Notes: generated by a model from the letters alone, not told the origin. Counted from the stretch's first letter, positions 33,165 to 43,676 are shown. The stretch: DNA of 64,000 nt from Elymus sibiricus (GCA_039707655.1 CM077676.1:238470866-238534865), one strand, 5' to 3'. Numbers and translations are program-made.

Positions 33165-35273
33165 TCAAGTGTTGTCATCCTTCAAGTTAATTCCATAGGT
33201 GGCCCTCATAATAAATTCATAAGGTGCTTTAATTCTCTTTCCAGGGAAGTGTTCCATCCCTTTCTTTAAAGGAAATTGAAATCTTATATTACCTTCTTTC
33301 ATATCAATAATAGCACCTGTTGTTTGTAGAAAAGGCCTACCAAGTATTATGGGGCAAGAAGGATTGCATTCAATATCAAGAACAATAAAGTCCATGGACA
33401 CATAATTTCTATTTGCAAGAATAATCACATCATTTATTCTACCCAATGGCTTTTTAATACTGCAATCCGCAAGATGCAAATTAAGGGAACAAGGATCCAT
33501 GTCGGTGAGACCTAGCACATCACACAAAGACTTTGGTATAGTGGAAATGCTAGCACCAAGATTACATAGAGAATTAAATTCATAATCTTTAATTTTGACT
33601 TTAATAGTAGGTTCCCATTCATCTTGTAACTTTCTAGGAATTGAAACTTCCAACTCAAGTTTTTCTTCATGCGCTTTCATCATGGCTTCTACAATATATT
33701 TAGTGAAAGCTTTATTTTGTTCATATGCATTTGGTGAATTAATCATGGATTGCAACAAGGAAATACACTCAATTAAAGAACAACTATCATAATTAAAGTC
33801 CTTGTAATCCAAAGTAGTGGGTACATTACTATTTAAAGTTTTGACCTCTCCAAAGCCACTTTTTTCAATTTTTTCATTAAGATTATCACCCTCCAAGCAA
33901 TCGGGACTCCTTCTATTTAAAGTTGACTCTTCTTTAGTCCCTTTTTCATCAAGTTTTATGTTACTAAATAATGATTCAATAGGGTTGACACCAATCATTT
34001 TAATATCTTCATCATTACTACGATAGAAACCGGGTGGAATCGCTTTTTCTAGAAATTCTCGCTTAGCTCTCAACCTAGCGGTCCTTTCTTTACTTTCATT
34101 AATGGAGACATATATAGCTTTAGTAGACTCATTTACATCATGCTTGGGTGGCAAAATTTTAGTTTTGAGATTTTCCACATCATGAGCAATTCTATCCATA
34201 TTCCTAGCCAATTCATCAACTCTATTCAATTTTTCTTCTATCATAGCATTGAAATTCTTGTGCGAATTAATAACTTCTTTAATATTACTTTCAAGATCAG
34301 AGGGCATCCTTTTATTATTATTATAAGAATTACCATAAGGATTGCCATAATTATTAGAGGAATTTCCAGGAAACGGTCTAGGATTGAAATTACCCCTATA
34401 AGCATTGTTGTTCAAATTATTTCTAGAGACAAAATTCACATCAATAGCATCATTATTTTGCTCAATCAAGGTAGACAATGGCACATCATTAGGATCAATA
34501 TGAGCATTTTTACTAGCAACCAATTTCAATAAAGCATACATCTTATCACTCAAAGTATTAATTTCTTCAACATAATTTACCTTCTTACCAGTTGGAGTTC
34601 GTTCAGTGTGCCATTGAGAATAATTTGTCATGATATTATCAAGAAGTTGTGTAGCTTCTCCCAATGTAATTTCCATAAAAGTACCACCTGCGATAGAGTC
34701 TAGCAAATTTCTAGAGACAAAGTTTAGTCCCGCATAAATTTTTTGTATGATCATCCATAAATTTAAGCTATGAGTTGAGCAATTTCTTATCATTAATTTC
34801 ATTCTCTCCCAAGATTGTGCAACATGTTCATGCTCAAGTTGCTTAAAATTCATAATTTGATTTCTTAGAGAATTAATCTTAGCGGGAGGGAAATACTTGG
34901 TAATAAAAGCATCCTTACACTTATCCCAAGAATCAATACTATTTCTAGGCAAGGATGAAAACCAAGTTTTAGCACGGTCTCGTAGTGAGAACGGAAATAA
35001 TTTTAATTTGGCAATATCATTATCCACATCTTTCTTATTTTGCATATCACAAAGCTCAACGAAAGTATTTAGATGGGATGCAGCATCTTCATTAGGACTA
35101 CCAGAAAATTGTTCTTTCATAACAAGATTAAGCAAAGCAGCATTAATGTCACATGACTCCGCACTAGTGGCGGGAGGAGCAATAGGAGTACTAATAAAAC
35201 CATTATTATTAGTATTGGAAAAGTCACATAATTTTGTATTTTCTTGAGACATCGTGACGAAGCAAGCAAACAA
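33165..35273 (-). CDS. Athila Gag-protease protein, 702 codons, open
   Basis: The frame starts MFACFVTMSQENTKLC and has no internal stop. Residues about 55-230 are an Athila-type Gag (FPFSLRDRAKTWFSSLPRNS, DAFITKYFPPAKINSLRNQI). A middle part is Asn/Gly-rich and then helical. Residues about 540-680 are protease-like, ending CPIILGRPFLQTTGAIIDMK. The catalytic DLGAS motif reads NLGAS (codon 33561-33563, Asn), so the protease should be inactive. No CCHC knuckle is seen. Transcription would come from the LTR at 35448-37010. An in-frame ATG a few codons in (MSQENTK) may be the true start. It could supply Gag or be packaged by related autonomous elements; this is inference. Confidence 0.88.
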   Translation of the reverse strand: MFACFVTMSQENTKLCDFSNTNNNGFISTPIAPPATSAESCDINAALLNLVMKEQFSGSPNEDAASHLNTFVELCDMQNKKDVDNDIAKLKLFPFSLRDRAKTWFSSLPRNSIDSWDKCKDAFITKYFPPAKINSLRNQIMNFKQLEHEHVAQSWERMKLMIRNCSTHSLNLWMIIQKIYAGLNFVSRNLLDSIAGGTFMEITLGEATQLLDNIMTNYSQWHTERTPTGKKVNYVEEINTLSDKMYALLKLVASKNAHIDPNDVPLSTLIEQNNDAIDVNFVSRNNLNNNAYRGNFNPRPFPGNSSNNYGNPYGNSYNNNKRMPSDLESNIKEVINSHKNFNAMIEEKLNRVDELARNMDRIAHDVENLKTKILPPKHDVNESTKAIYVSINESKERTARLRAKREFLEKAIPPGFYRSNDEDIKMIGVNPIESLFSNIKLDEKGTKEESTLNRRSPDCLEGDNLNEKIEKSGFGEVKTLNSNVPTTLDYKDFNYDSCSLIECISLLQSMINSPNAYEQNKAFTKYIVEAMMKAHEEKLELEVSIPRKLQDEWEPTIKVKIKDYEFNSLCNLGASISTIPKSLCDVLGLTDMDPCSLNLHLADCSIKKPLGRINDVIILANRNYVSMDFIVLDIECNPSCPIILGRPFLQTTGAIIDMKEGNIRFQFPLKKGMEHFPGKRIKAPYEFIMRATYGINLKDDNT

Positions 35274-35416
35274 GCAAATAAAAATATTTTTGTGTTTTTA
35301 TAAAAAATTTAGAAGTGGGGGAGATGAAAACGAGAGGCAAATGCAAAGAAAAGGCAAATAAAGTAAATTCAAGTGGATGATAGTTTGTGCGAAGGTACTT
35401 GGTAATTTTGATGATG

Positions 35417-35436
35417 TCTCCCCGGTAACGGCGCCA
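35417..35436 (-). other. Primer-binding site of the Athila element
   Basis: The minus strand reads TGGCGCCGTTACCGGGGAGA, 11 bases from the 5' LTR. It is close to the complement of the plant tRNA-Asp 3' end, as is usual for Athila. Confidence 0.8.
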
Positions 35437-35447
35437 GAAATTCTTCC

Positions 35448-37010
35448 TGCTACTTGTAGACTGCGTTGGTATTTCCCCGAAGAGGAGAGGATGATGCAGT
35501 ATAGTAGAGATAAGTATTTCCCTCAGTTAAGAACCAAGGTTTTCAATCCAGTAGGAGAACCAAGCAAAATTCCATTAAGCGCACATGCACACACAAGAGC
35601 AAACACTTGCACCCAACGCAAATAAGAGGGTTGTCAATCCTCTTAGCGGTTATTTGCAAGGATTAAATCTTATAGAGGTAAATAGATAAACTAAAATACT
35701 AATTAAAATAAAAGTAAATAAATTGTAGCAAGGTATTTTTAGGTTTTTTATATATGATAAAATTGAACGGGGGCCATAGTTTTCACTAGAGGCTTCTCTC
35801 TCGAACACATAGCATACGATGGGTAAACAAATTACTGTTGGGCAATTGATAGAAAAGAAAAATAATTATGACGGATTCATGGCAATGATCATATATATAG
35901 GCATCATGTATGAGACAAGTAGACCGACTCCTGCCTGCATCTACTACTATTACTCCACCCATCGATCGCTATCCAGCATGCATCTAGGGTATTAAGTATG
36001 AAACAGAGTAACGCCTTAAGCAAAATGACATGATGTAGACAAAGTAAACTCAAGCAATATGATTAAACCCCAACTTTTTATCCTTAACGGCAACAATACA
36101 AATATGTGTCATGTCCCTTTCTGTCACTGGGATTGAGCACCGCAAGATTGAACCCATCACAAAGCACCTTTCCCATTACAAGATAAACCAATCTAGTTGG
36201 CCAAACCAAATCGATAGATCGGAGAGAAATACAAAGCTATAATAATCATGCATAAAAGAGTTCAGAGAAGACTCAAATATTTCTCATGAATAATCTGATC
36301 ATAAACTCACAATTCATCGGATCCCAACAAACACACCGCAAAAGAAGATTACATCGGATAGAACTCCAAGAATATCGAGTAGACACATGGTATTGAAGAT
36401 CAAAGAGAGAGAAGAAGCCATCTAGCTACTAGCTATGGACCCGTAGGTCTGTGGTAAACTACTCACACATCATCAGAAGGGCAACAAGGTTGATGAAGAA
36501 GCCCTCCATGATCGATTCCCCCTCCGGCAGAGTACCGGAAAAGGCCTCCAGATGGGATCGCAGAAGAACACGGGCCTGCGGCGGCGGAAAGGTTTTCTCT
36601 TCTGTCTCTCTAGTATATTGGGAATATTTGGGAATTTATAGCACTAGAATTAGGCCAGGAGGGGCAACGAGGGGCCCACAAGCCTGGGAGGCGCGCCCTA
36701 CCCCCTTGGGCGCTCCCTCCAGGCTTGTCGCCTCCTCGTGGCTCTTCTGGTCATCTCCCGAAGCTTCGTGGGTCTCTTCTGGTCCAGAAAAAATTAATCC
36801 AAAGTTTTTTTCTCGTTTGGACACTTTTTGATAATGATTTTCTGAAAAGGCAAAAATAGCAGAAAATAGCAACTGGCACTGGGCACTGGGTTAATAGGTT
36901 AGTCCCAAAAAATGATATATAATGGCATATAATTGCTTATAAAACATCCAAGATTGATACTATAATAGCATGGAACAATCAAAAATTATAGATACGTTGG
37001 AGACGTATGA
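35448..37010 (-). repeat. 5' LTR of the Athila element (1,563 bp)
   Basis: Nearly identical to 28752-30289. It carries small insertions such as TTTATAGCACTA near 36637 and TTGCTTAT near 36934. Its outer terminal dinucleotide on the minus strand is TC in place of TG (37009-37010). Confidence 0.93.
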
Positions 37011-37015
37011 AGCTA
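37011..37015. repeat. Right target-site duplication of the Athila element (AGCTA)
   Basis: Identical to 28747-28751. Removing the Athila element and one copy reconnects the linker between RNase H and integrase. Confidence 0.92.
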
Positions 37016-38403
37016 CCAATAGCCGCCGAACAGGTTGGCGCCGCCAACAAGACCTCTCTTGCTGGTGAGCAGTAATCTCCGGAGAACCAAGCTCTTGCCG
37101 TCGAGACATGCGCTCCCGGGGAGGGAGAAGAGCCATTGCTCCTTATCGTCGAGCCACAGGCTCCGATATGGGCGCAACTAATTGTCGATTACCTTCAAAC
37201 ATGTGATCTTCCCAACGAACGAGAAGAAGCTGAAAGAGTAGCACGACAGTCGAGTATGTACCAGTTTGTTGATAGCATTCTGCACAGAAAGAGGCCAAAT
37301 GGTGTGAAATTGAAGTGTATATCCCGGGAAGATGGATAAGCACTGCTGGCAGAGATACACGGAGGCGTATGTGGCTCCCACATTGGGTCACGCGCCCTTG
37401 TCGGGAAAGCTTTTCGACAAGGTTTTTATTGGCCCACTGCCCTCCAGGATGCGACTGCACTAGTAACCAAGTGTGAAGCGTGTCAGTTCCATTCCAAAAA
37501 CATACACCAACTAGCTCAAGCTCTTCAAACGATTCCTCTCTCGTGGCCTTTTGCGGTCTGGGGGCTGGACATTCTCGGCCCTTTCCCCCGTGCGATGGGA
37601 GGCTTTGAGTTCTTGTACGCAGCAATCGACAAGTTCACAAAGTGGCCTGAGGTGGAACTAGTAAGGAAAGTTACAGCATAGTCAGCCGTCAAGTTTTTCA
37701 AGGGTCTGGTTTGCCGTTTTGGAGTGCCCAACAGGATCATCACCGACAACGGCACCCAGTTTACCAGTCGCACCTTCATAGCATACTGCCAAGAACATGG
37801 AAGCAAGATCTGCTACACCTCCGTTGCTCACCCGAGAAGCAATGGACGGGCGGAGAGAGCAAATGCTGAAGTGTTGCATGGGCTCAAGACAAGAACTTTT
37901 GATAGGGTGCACAAGTGTCGAAGACGCTGGGTTGACGAGTTGCCGGCAGTTCTTTGGTCACTCAGGACGACACCAAATCGAGCTACCGGCAAGACACCCT
38001 TCTCCCTTGTTTACGGTGCAGAAGCAGTGCTCCCCACAGAACTCAAGTACGGATCACCTTGAGTGCAAGCTTTTGATGAAGCTAATCAAGAAGAAGCGAG
38101 GCATGACGATGCTATGCTCCATGAGGAGGACCGTTTCTGGGCTGCCATGTGTGCTGGACGATACCAGCAAGCTTTGCGCCGCTATCATAGCTACAAAGTG
38201 CACCCCCGGCAACTTGAGGAAGGTGACCTTGTCCTTCGATGGATCTAGTCCGGCAAGGGTTCAAACAAGTTGACACCAAAGTGGGAAGGCCCTTATCGGG
38301 TAGTTCAAGTTACCAGACCTGGCTTAGTTCGTCTGGCGACCGAAGATGGCATCCGTCTGCAAAACTCATGGACTATTGAGCATCTTCGCAAGTTCTACCC
38401 ATA
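37016..38403 (+). pseudogene. Integrase of the plus-strand Tat element
   Basis: A linker (PQAPIWAQLIVDYLQTCDLP) is followed by the HHCC finger: EIHGG with SHIGSRALVGKAFRQGFYWP, then CEACQFH. The catalytic core has GLDILGPFP, RIITDNGTQF and NGRAERANAEVL, giving D, D and E. The C-terminal part reads WSLRTTPNRATGKTPFSLVYGAEAVLP, then LTPKWEGPYRVVQVTRPGL, ending LRKFYP with TAA at 38401-38403. Stops lie at about 37337, 37680, 38060 and 38247, and a frame change lies near 37365. In a live element it inserts the cDNA. Confidence 0.88.
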
Positions 38404-39201
38404 AGGCGCAGTTGCCGGGCCTCCCGGCAACATCTTTTGTACAAGTTGGCCACCAAGGCATGTAATCCTTTGTACAAAGCTGGGTGCAGATCCCGTGCAC
38501 GGTTAATAAAGCTAAGTGTTTCACAACTTTTTGTCAAAGTACATATTTATTTGTGTATATTGCATGTATTACTGTGTTACATGTGCCTTGTATGAAATGA
38601 TTGATGAACCATCAAGGTTCCAACCTCCTCTTTTCTCTTCTTTCTTTTTCTCAAAGGAATGAAGTGTTCCTCGCGTGCAAGTTTCTCGGGGGGAGTGACG
38701 GTATGGATACCAAATGACTTTCAAGATATCATTCACGGCAATAAGTGCAGCAAAGAAAGAAAGTTAAGTTGCAAGACTTTGAAACAAAAATTTCTTTGTT
38801 GTAATTGCTAAATTCCCTTGAACGATTTACGTCTTTGTATGAAAAACCTGCACGCGAAGGAGCCTTATCGGGATTGCTCGCGCTCTTATTTCTGTTTTGA
38901 GTCCACTCAACAGTGTAAGTAAGCTGCGTCAAGACTTGTAAGTGTACCTTGCCAGAAAGCTACACCTCCGACAAGCTGCTAAGGATCCGTTCCTCAAGCG
39001 CTAGCGACAGGCTGAGCGCACCGGCAAGTTTCCGGCAAGCGTAGGGAATAAAACATACAAGGACAGGATCACAAGAGGGAAAGAGCATACATTCATTAAA
39101 ATACACAAGTCATATTACATCAAAACACAGTGCATATCTAACTTAAGATTAATCTGTCTTTTACATGACCGCACTCTTGGAGAAATGTAGCGGTGGCAAG
39201 A
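38404..39201 (+). other. Non-coding spacer between integrase and the antisense gene
   Basis: A purine-rich TCGGGGGGAGTGACGG at 38686-38701 looks like an internal polypurine tract, as found between pol and the extra ORF in some Tat elements. Toward 39080-39180 the sequence is the probable 3' flank of the antisense gene, with AATGAATGTATGC on the minus strand. I find no gene. Confidence 0.5.
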
Positions 39202-40930
39202 CTAGTTCTTCAGATGGCCTTCCATTATGGAGACTTGGCCAACACGATCAACAATCAGAGCAACAAGCTTTTCGATGACGGTGATGTCAGTGTTTTTTGG
39301 CAAGCTCATGAAGGCCCCGGAGAGATCAATGCTGGGATTGTGGTACACCAGCTTGACGAGCACCTTGTAAAGAATATCATGGGCAAGCTTCCGGGACTCG
39401 TTGGCGAAGCTAGCAATGCGCTCCTCCTGATACGTCTCCAGTGCTTCAATCAAGCCCTTGAAGAACTTTGTCAGCCTGACGCTTGCGGCCACCTTGTCGT
39501 TGACAGTGAAGCTCTAGCTCTTCATATCCATAACAGCGAGTTGTCGGGTCAGGCGTTCGGCTGCGTCTACAAGCCCCTCAGTCCAAAGCACGAGGGAGTT
39601 TTTCAATTGGTTGAACTTGGTTTTGGCATCCGTCAGATGAATTTGCGCCTTTTCAAGGTCTTTCACCAAGATTGCCTCCCTGGTCTTGCCGGATTCTAAA
39701 CTTTCCTCCAAAGTGGCAAGCTTCGTTTTCAGATCCTCGACAGCATCGGTGGCCTACTGAGTTCCTAGTTTTTGGATGACAGTCGTGTCTGCAACTCCCC
39801 TAGGGTATGAGTTGCTTTCTGCGCTGCGTCCTTAAGAGCCACGACCTCCTTATGGCTATCGGCAAGATCTTCTTCTAGTTTGCTCACTTTGGCTTCCAAA
39901 TCTGTCTTGGCGGTGGTAGCAGCAGCAACGGCGTCAGTAGATTCCTTAAGCTTGGCGGCATGCTCTTGAACTTGAGTGGCAAGGATTTCCTTATGGACCT
40001 GCTCTAGCTCTTGAGTTCATTTGGCGAGTAGTGCCTGGACCTCGTCGTCCTTGGCCTTAAGCTTGGCAGCAAGGGAAGCTTCCCGGGCAGCAAGATCCTC
40101 TTCATGAGCGTCAAGATTGACCTTACGCTCTATCAAAGCCCGATCGGCTGCTTCGGCTTCCTTGGCGGCTGCTTCTTGTGCCATCTCAAATTCTGCCTTC
40201 TCCAAGATAAAGCCATTCTTGTCGGCGGCAAGCTCAACATGCTGGTCCTTAATTTCTTGGATCCGTTCAGCGTACCAAGACCGGGCCTCATCTGCGCGTT
40301 GCAAGAGTTCTTGCCGGCCTCCTTCAACAAGTTGCTTCTGAAGCTGAAGTTTTTCCCACCGTTTGCTGAAGCATCGTTGGGCAGCTTTGAAGCCTTCTTC
40401 CATATCTACCAGAAAAAGATAATCCTCAGTGTCATCATCCTTGTTGTGCTCCTCTTCGGTCGTGTTGGATGGAGGAATGATGAGTTCCTCTTCAACATCT
40501 GTGCCTTCTGATGCTACGACGGTAGATGAGCTGGGAGCGTCCTTCCATTGGATGCTGGCAAGCCTGCGGGATCTTCTTGTCGGAGGTTCGTCTGGTGTTG
40601 TTGAAGGATGGGCAACAGTTGCTCCCACCTCCTCACCTGTGCTAGCCATTAGCGCTCCTGAAACTGGAGTGCCAGAAGTGGCCTCGCCGGTTTCAGTGGC
40701 AGCGACCTTGGCGGTTTCCTCCATTGCGATCTTGTCGGCCTCTGTTGCGGCAACCTTGGCGGCCTCTTCAGCGGCAGCCCTGCCAGTTTCGGCCGCGGCA
40801 AGCTTGGTGACTTCGTCATCAGCAATCTTCGTAGCTTCTTCGGCGGCAACCTTGGCGGCTTCATCAGCCATGCTTTTTGCGATCCCCTCAACATCATTGT
40901 CAATCTCTATGTCATTAGTAGGAGGTGGAT

Positions 40931-41039
40931 CTGAAAAGTAGAAGGAATGAAGATAAATCAAGATCAAGTTCAAGAAAACAAAACAAAAAAAGAGAGAAAA
41001 TTGATAAGGATAGGAAGCGCTTGAAAGTAAGTGGATTAC
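40931..41039 (-). other. Intron B of the right PF04195-like gene
   Basis: Minus strand: GACAG|GTAATCC ... CTTTTCAG|ATCCACC. Pyrimidine-rich before the acceptor, and at the same place as the left copy's second intron. Confidence 0.72.
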
Positions 41040-41458
41040 CTGTCGGATTTTGTTGAGAAGAGATGTTCTCTTCTCTGACAACTTCGGTTGTCGTCGCCTG
41101 GCTGCTGGTAGCTTCGCTTGCCGGTATGTCCATAGTGCGGACAAGGTCGTCAGCGGAGGCCCTTGCCGGTGAGTTGCTTTCCGGAATGATGGTTGACGGA
41201 GGCGTTGTAGAAGGATCCGCCTCCAGGCGCTCTTCCTCTTGACGATCTTCTCCCATCTCTTTGTCAGGCTCAGAGATAGGAGCATCAGCACCGGAACTTG
41301 CAAGTGGTTACTGCGTCACAGTCTTACGTTGGGGGCTGGGCTGGGGGCTGGAAACGACAACATCAGGAGATGTCGTGCCCCGCCCAGCACTCGTCGTGGG
41401 TTCACCCTCTGCGATAGCTTTGGCCCATTTCGTTCTGTGCACCAATGGCTCCCTATCT

Positions 41459-41543
41459 CTGCAAAGTCGAGAAAGAAAAATTCAGTCAAAATAACAATTA
41501 TGAAGAAAGAAAGAAGCTGATGAAGATAATCAAAGATGCTCAC
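41459..41543 (-). other. Intron A of the right PF04195-like gene
   Basis: Minus strand: GATGAAGA|GTGAGC ... CTTTGCAG|AGATAGG. At the same place as the left copy's first intron, after an acidic DQEDEE run. Confidence 0.72.
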
Positions 41544-43307
41544 TCTTCATCTTCTTGGTCACTGAGGACGGAGAGGTCCCACGTGACCAGCGGTGGAGAT
41601 GCCCTGGGCCGTTTGATTGCCGGGGAAGTTGTTGCCGCAGGATGTGAAGCTCCAGCCTCATCAGCGAAAGATGTTATTCGCCGCCTTGACGGGGTGCGCC
41701 TAGTCGTCTGAGTCTGGGAACTTTGCCGGTGAGTGCTTTGCTGCCGGGTGACTCTGGTGGCTACCTCCTTGTCGGAAGACTCATCCTCTAGCGATGAAGG
41801 GTGCACTGGTTCCTGGCTGGCAGCCTTCTTAAGGATTCGGCGTCTCTTTTTCGGGACGGGAGCAACTGGGGGCTCCTCTTCCTCCCTTTGCTTTGTAGCG
41901 GCTTCACCACCATGTTCCTCGGCAGGTTCCTCCTGATGCTCTTCGGCAGGATCTTCATCGGCACGCTCTTCTTCATTTTCAGCAGCCGCAGACTGGGAAC
42001 TGCTAGCACCGGCAAGCCTCTTGGCCTCTTCGGCCCTGCTGGCAATGTATGCCAGCTCTTCGTCGGTGGTGCTACGGATGATGTCCTTCTCCTCTCGAAT
42101 GGCCCTCTTCGTTATGTTGGCAAGCCATGCCATTTCATTTTCAACAGTGGGTTTCTACCAAAGGGCCTCGACTCCTTGGGCGTTGCACTCCGGCATCATC
42201 GCCAAGATTGAGTCCTTGGCGGAATTGATACATAAGGGAACCACTGTGGTCGGCAAGTGAAACTTGCCGGAGGGTCAAAAAAGCTAGTGGCAGAGGCTGA
42301 TGTGCTCCAATACGGTTAAGTTGTTGTCGAGTCCAGTATGCATCCGCATGATGTCAGCAGCATTTTGGTACTCCCAGGTGTATCGCTTCCTCTTCTGCAG
42401 CGGCGCAATGCGCCGCCGGAGGAAATCTGCTCCTACCATCTCGATAGTTAGGCCGGCAGCCCTGAGACGGATGATGCGGTTCAGTGCCGGGGTGAGCTTG
42501 TCGTCGTCCTTGCCGTAATCACTCCAATCCTTGCCACGCTGAACCTTCTCCTTCCAGGGCACACAGAATTCGGGGAAGTCCTTCTCTTGGATCCAACACC
42601 ACTCCGCCCGCCATTCCTCCCATTTCAGGTGCAGCTGGCCTGTGAGATATGCGTCTTTGGCCCCGCCTCTGGGAATCTAGGTGATGCTTCCACAAAGGGC
42701 ATCTCCTTCGATACGGGGAATGAAGAAGTGGCGAAAGAGAGAGACGTTGGAGACGACTCCGACGAAATTTTCGCACATATGGGCGAAGACTGACATACAG
42801 GTCACGGCGTTTGGAGTGAAATCCAGAAGCTGGAACCCATAGGTGTACATCAGTTCGGAGAAGAAGTCAGAAAAAAGAGGGCAGAGCCCGCAATAGAAAT
42901 ACGCATAGAAGAATGGGAATTTGTCGGTAGAAGGCTTGAGGTTGACAGGCAGTATAACTTGGGCGATGTGGTCTTTGGTATCCTTCCCCCACATGTACGT
43001 GTACCTGTCGATGAGCATGCTCTTATCCAACGCCGGCGGACGGAAAACGATGTTTGCCCTTCACCGCGTGGCTACGACCTGCTTTCTCTTCTCCGCCTCC
43101 GGGTCGACGAGCTTGGCAGCCTTCTTCGCCTCAGCCTCGGCTGGATTGGCGGCTTTCTTGGGTGCCATGATGCTCTCAAGAGAGGGATGAGAGGGTGGTC
43201 GCTGCAATGGAGTGGCGCCGGTGGATTTTTGTTCTGGCGCGAGGAGGAAGATGATGGGCGGCGGCTAGGTTGGGAAGATTGGAGTGAATGAGCAGCGCCC
43301 CCTCGCG

Positions 43308-43328
43308 ACTGCCTTTTTATGGGGAAGG
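43308..43328 (-). promoter_or_regulatory. TATA-like core promoter of the right PF04195-like gene
   Basis: Minus strand CCTTCCCCATAAAAAGGC, about 147 bases upstream of the ATG. Matches the left copy's promoter string. Confidence 0.55.
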
Positions 43329-43444
43329 CACGGGGGGCTGGCTCTTTACTGTCTAGTGTGGCAGCGTTTTTGCAGGCGCACCACCGCAAACCGCCGTTCC
43401 AGCACACCTCTCCCACGTCTCGCATTAAATGCGCGTCGTGGGCG

Positions 43445-43660
43445 TGCAGAAGAAACCACCATCACATCATCATCGCCGCACGAAGCACATCAAGCTCGAT
43501 ATACACTTCGTGCGTGAGCAGGTGGCTCTCGAGCACATCCGCGTCCTGCATGTTCCCACCGCGCAGCAGTTTGCCGATGTCATGACCAAGGGGTTACCGA
43601 CGTCTACCTTCGAGGAGTTTCGGTCCAGTCTATGCGTCACCGGTGACGTATCGACTGCCG
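43445..43660 (+). pseudogene. Copia RNase H C-terminal fragment
   Basis: The frame reads KHIKLDIHFVREQVALEHIR, VLHVPTAQQFADVMTKGLPT and FEEFRSSLCV. This is the C-terminal end of a Ty1/Copia RNase H (usual form HIRVLHVPT..QFADI.TKGLP). Only about 70 codons remain. Everything upstream was removed at the junction with the Tat-associated antisense gene near 43440-43450. The stop is replaced by a run into the polypurine tract. Confidence 0.85.
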
Positions 43661-43676
43661 GGGGGGGGGGGAGGAT
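43661..43676 (+). other. Copia polypurine tract
   Basis: An uninterrupted run of about 12 G followed by AGGA lies between the RNase H fragment and the LTR start TGTTGAGCAT. Confidence 0.8.

Larger units (their letters stand above)
28752..37010 (-). mobile_element. Athila-lineage Gypsy element, gag-only, nested
   Basis: It is 8,259 bp with LTRs at 28752-30289 (3' LTR on the minus strand) and 35448-37010 (5' LTR), flanked by AGCTA on both sides. A primer-binding site starting TGGCGCCGTTACCGGGG lies beside the 5' LTR. This is close to the tRNA-Asp type known for Athila. The internal 5.2 kb holds one 702-codon gag-protease frame and no RT, RNase H or integrase, so the element is non-autonomous. 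In the first 340 LTR bases I count about a dozen differences, which suggests a fairly recent insertion. The minus-strand LTR start (TGATATGTCTCCAACGTATC) looks like abundant wheat Athila families such as Fatima; this name is from memory. Confidence 0.93.
24150..38403 (+). mobile_element. Decayed plus-strand Tat-type Gypsy gag-pol, split by an Athila insertion
   Basis: Gag, protease, RT, RNase H and integrase follow in Ty3/Gypsy order. The Athila element at 28752-37010 (plus one AGCTA duplicate) splits RNase H from integrase. No LTR, primer-binding site or leader is found on the left, where a PF04195-like gene abuts it near 24150. No LTR is found on the right, where the antisense PF04195-like gene follows at 39202-43168. 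Stops and frameshifts occur in every module. Without the insertion the remaining sequence is about 6 kb. Confidence 0.8.
39202..43168 (-). pseudogene. Right Transposase_28-like (PF04195) coiled-coil gene, antisense to gag-pol, intron-bearing
   Basis: The minus-strand ATG at 43166-43168 opens MAPKKAANPAEAEAKK. After one TGA the frame runs on as RANIVFRPPALDKSML and FFYAYFYCGLCPLFSDFFSELMYTYGF, the PF04195-like domain, with a later RRRIAPLQKRKRYTWEYQNA block. Then come acidic low-complexity sequence, an Ala/Glu-rich repeat (AAKVAAEEATKIADDEVTKL) and a coiled coil (AQRCFSKRWEKLQLQKQLVE). The tail is FFKGLIEALE...MEGHLKN ending at 39202. Introns: 41543-41459 (GTGAGC...GCAG) and 41039-40931 (GTAATC...TCAG). 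It is partly intact, with few frameshifts. It is antisense to, and downstream of, integrase, the documented location for extra ORFs in Tat elements. Function unknown. Confidence 0.8.
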
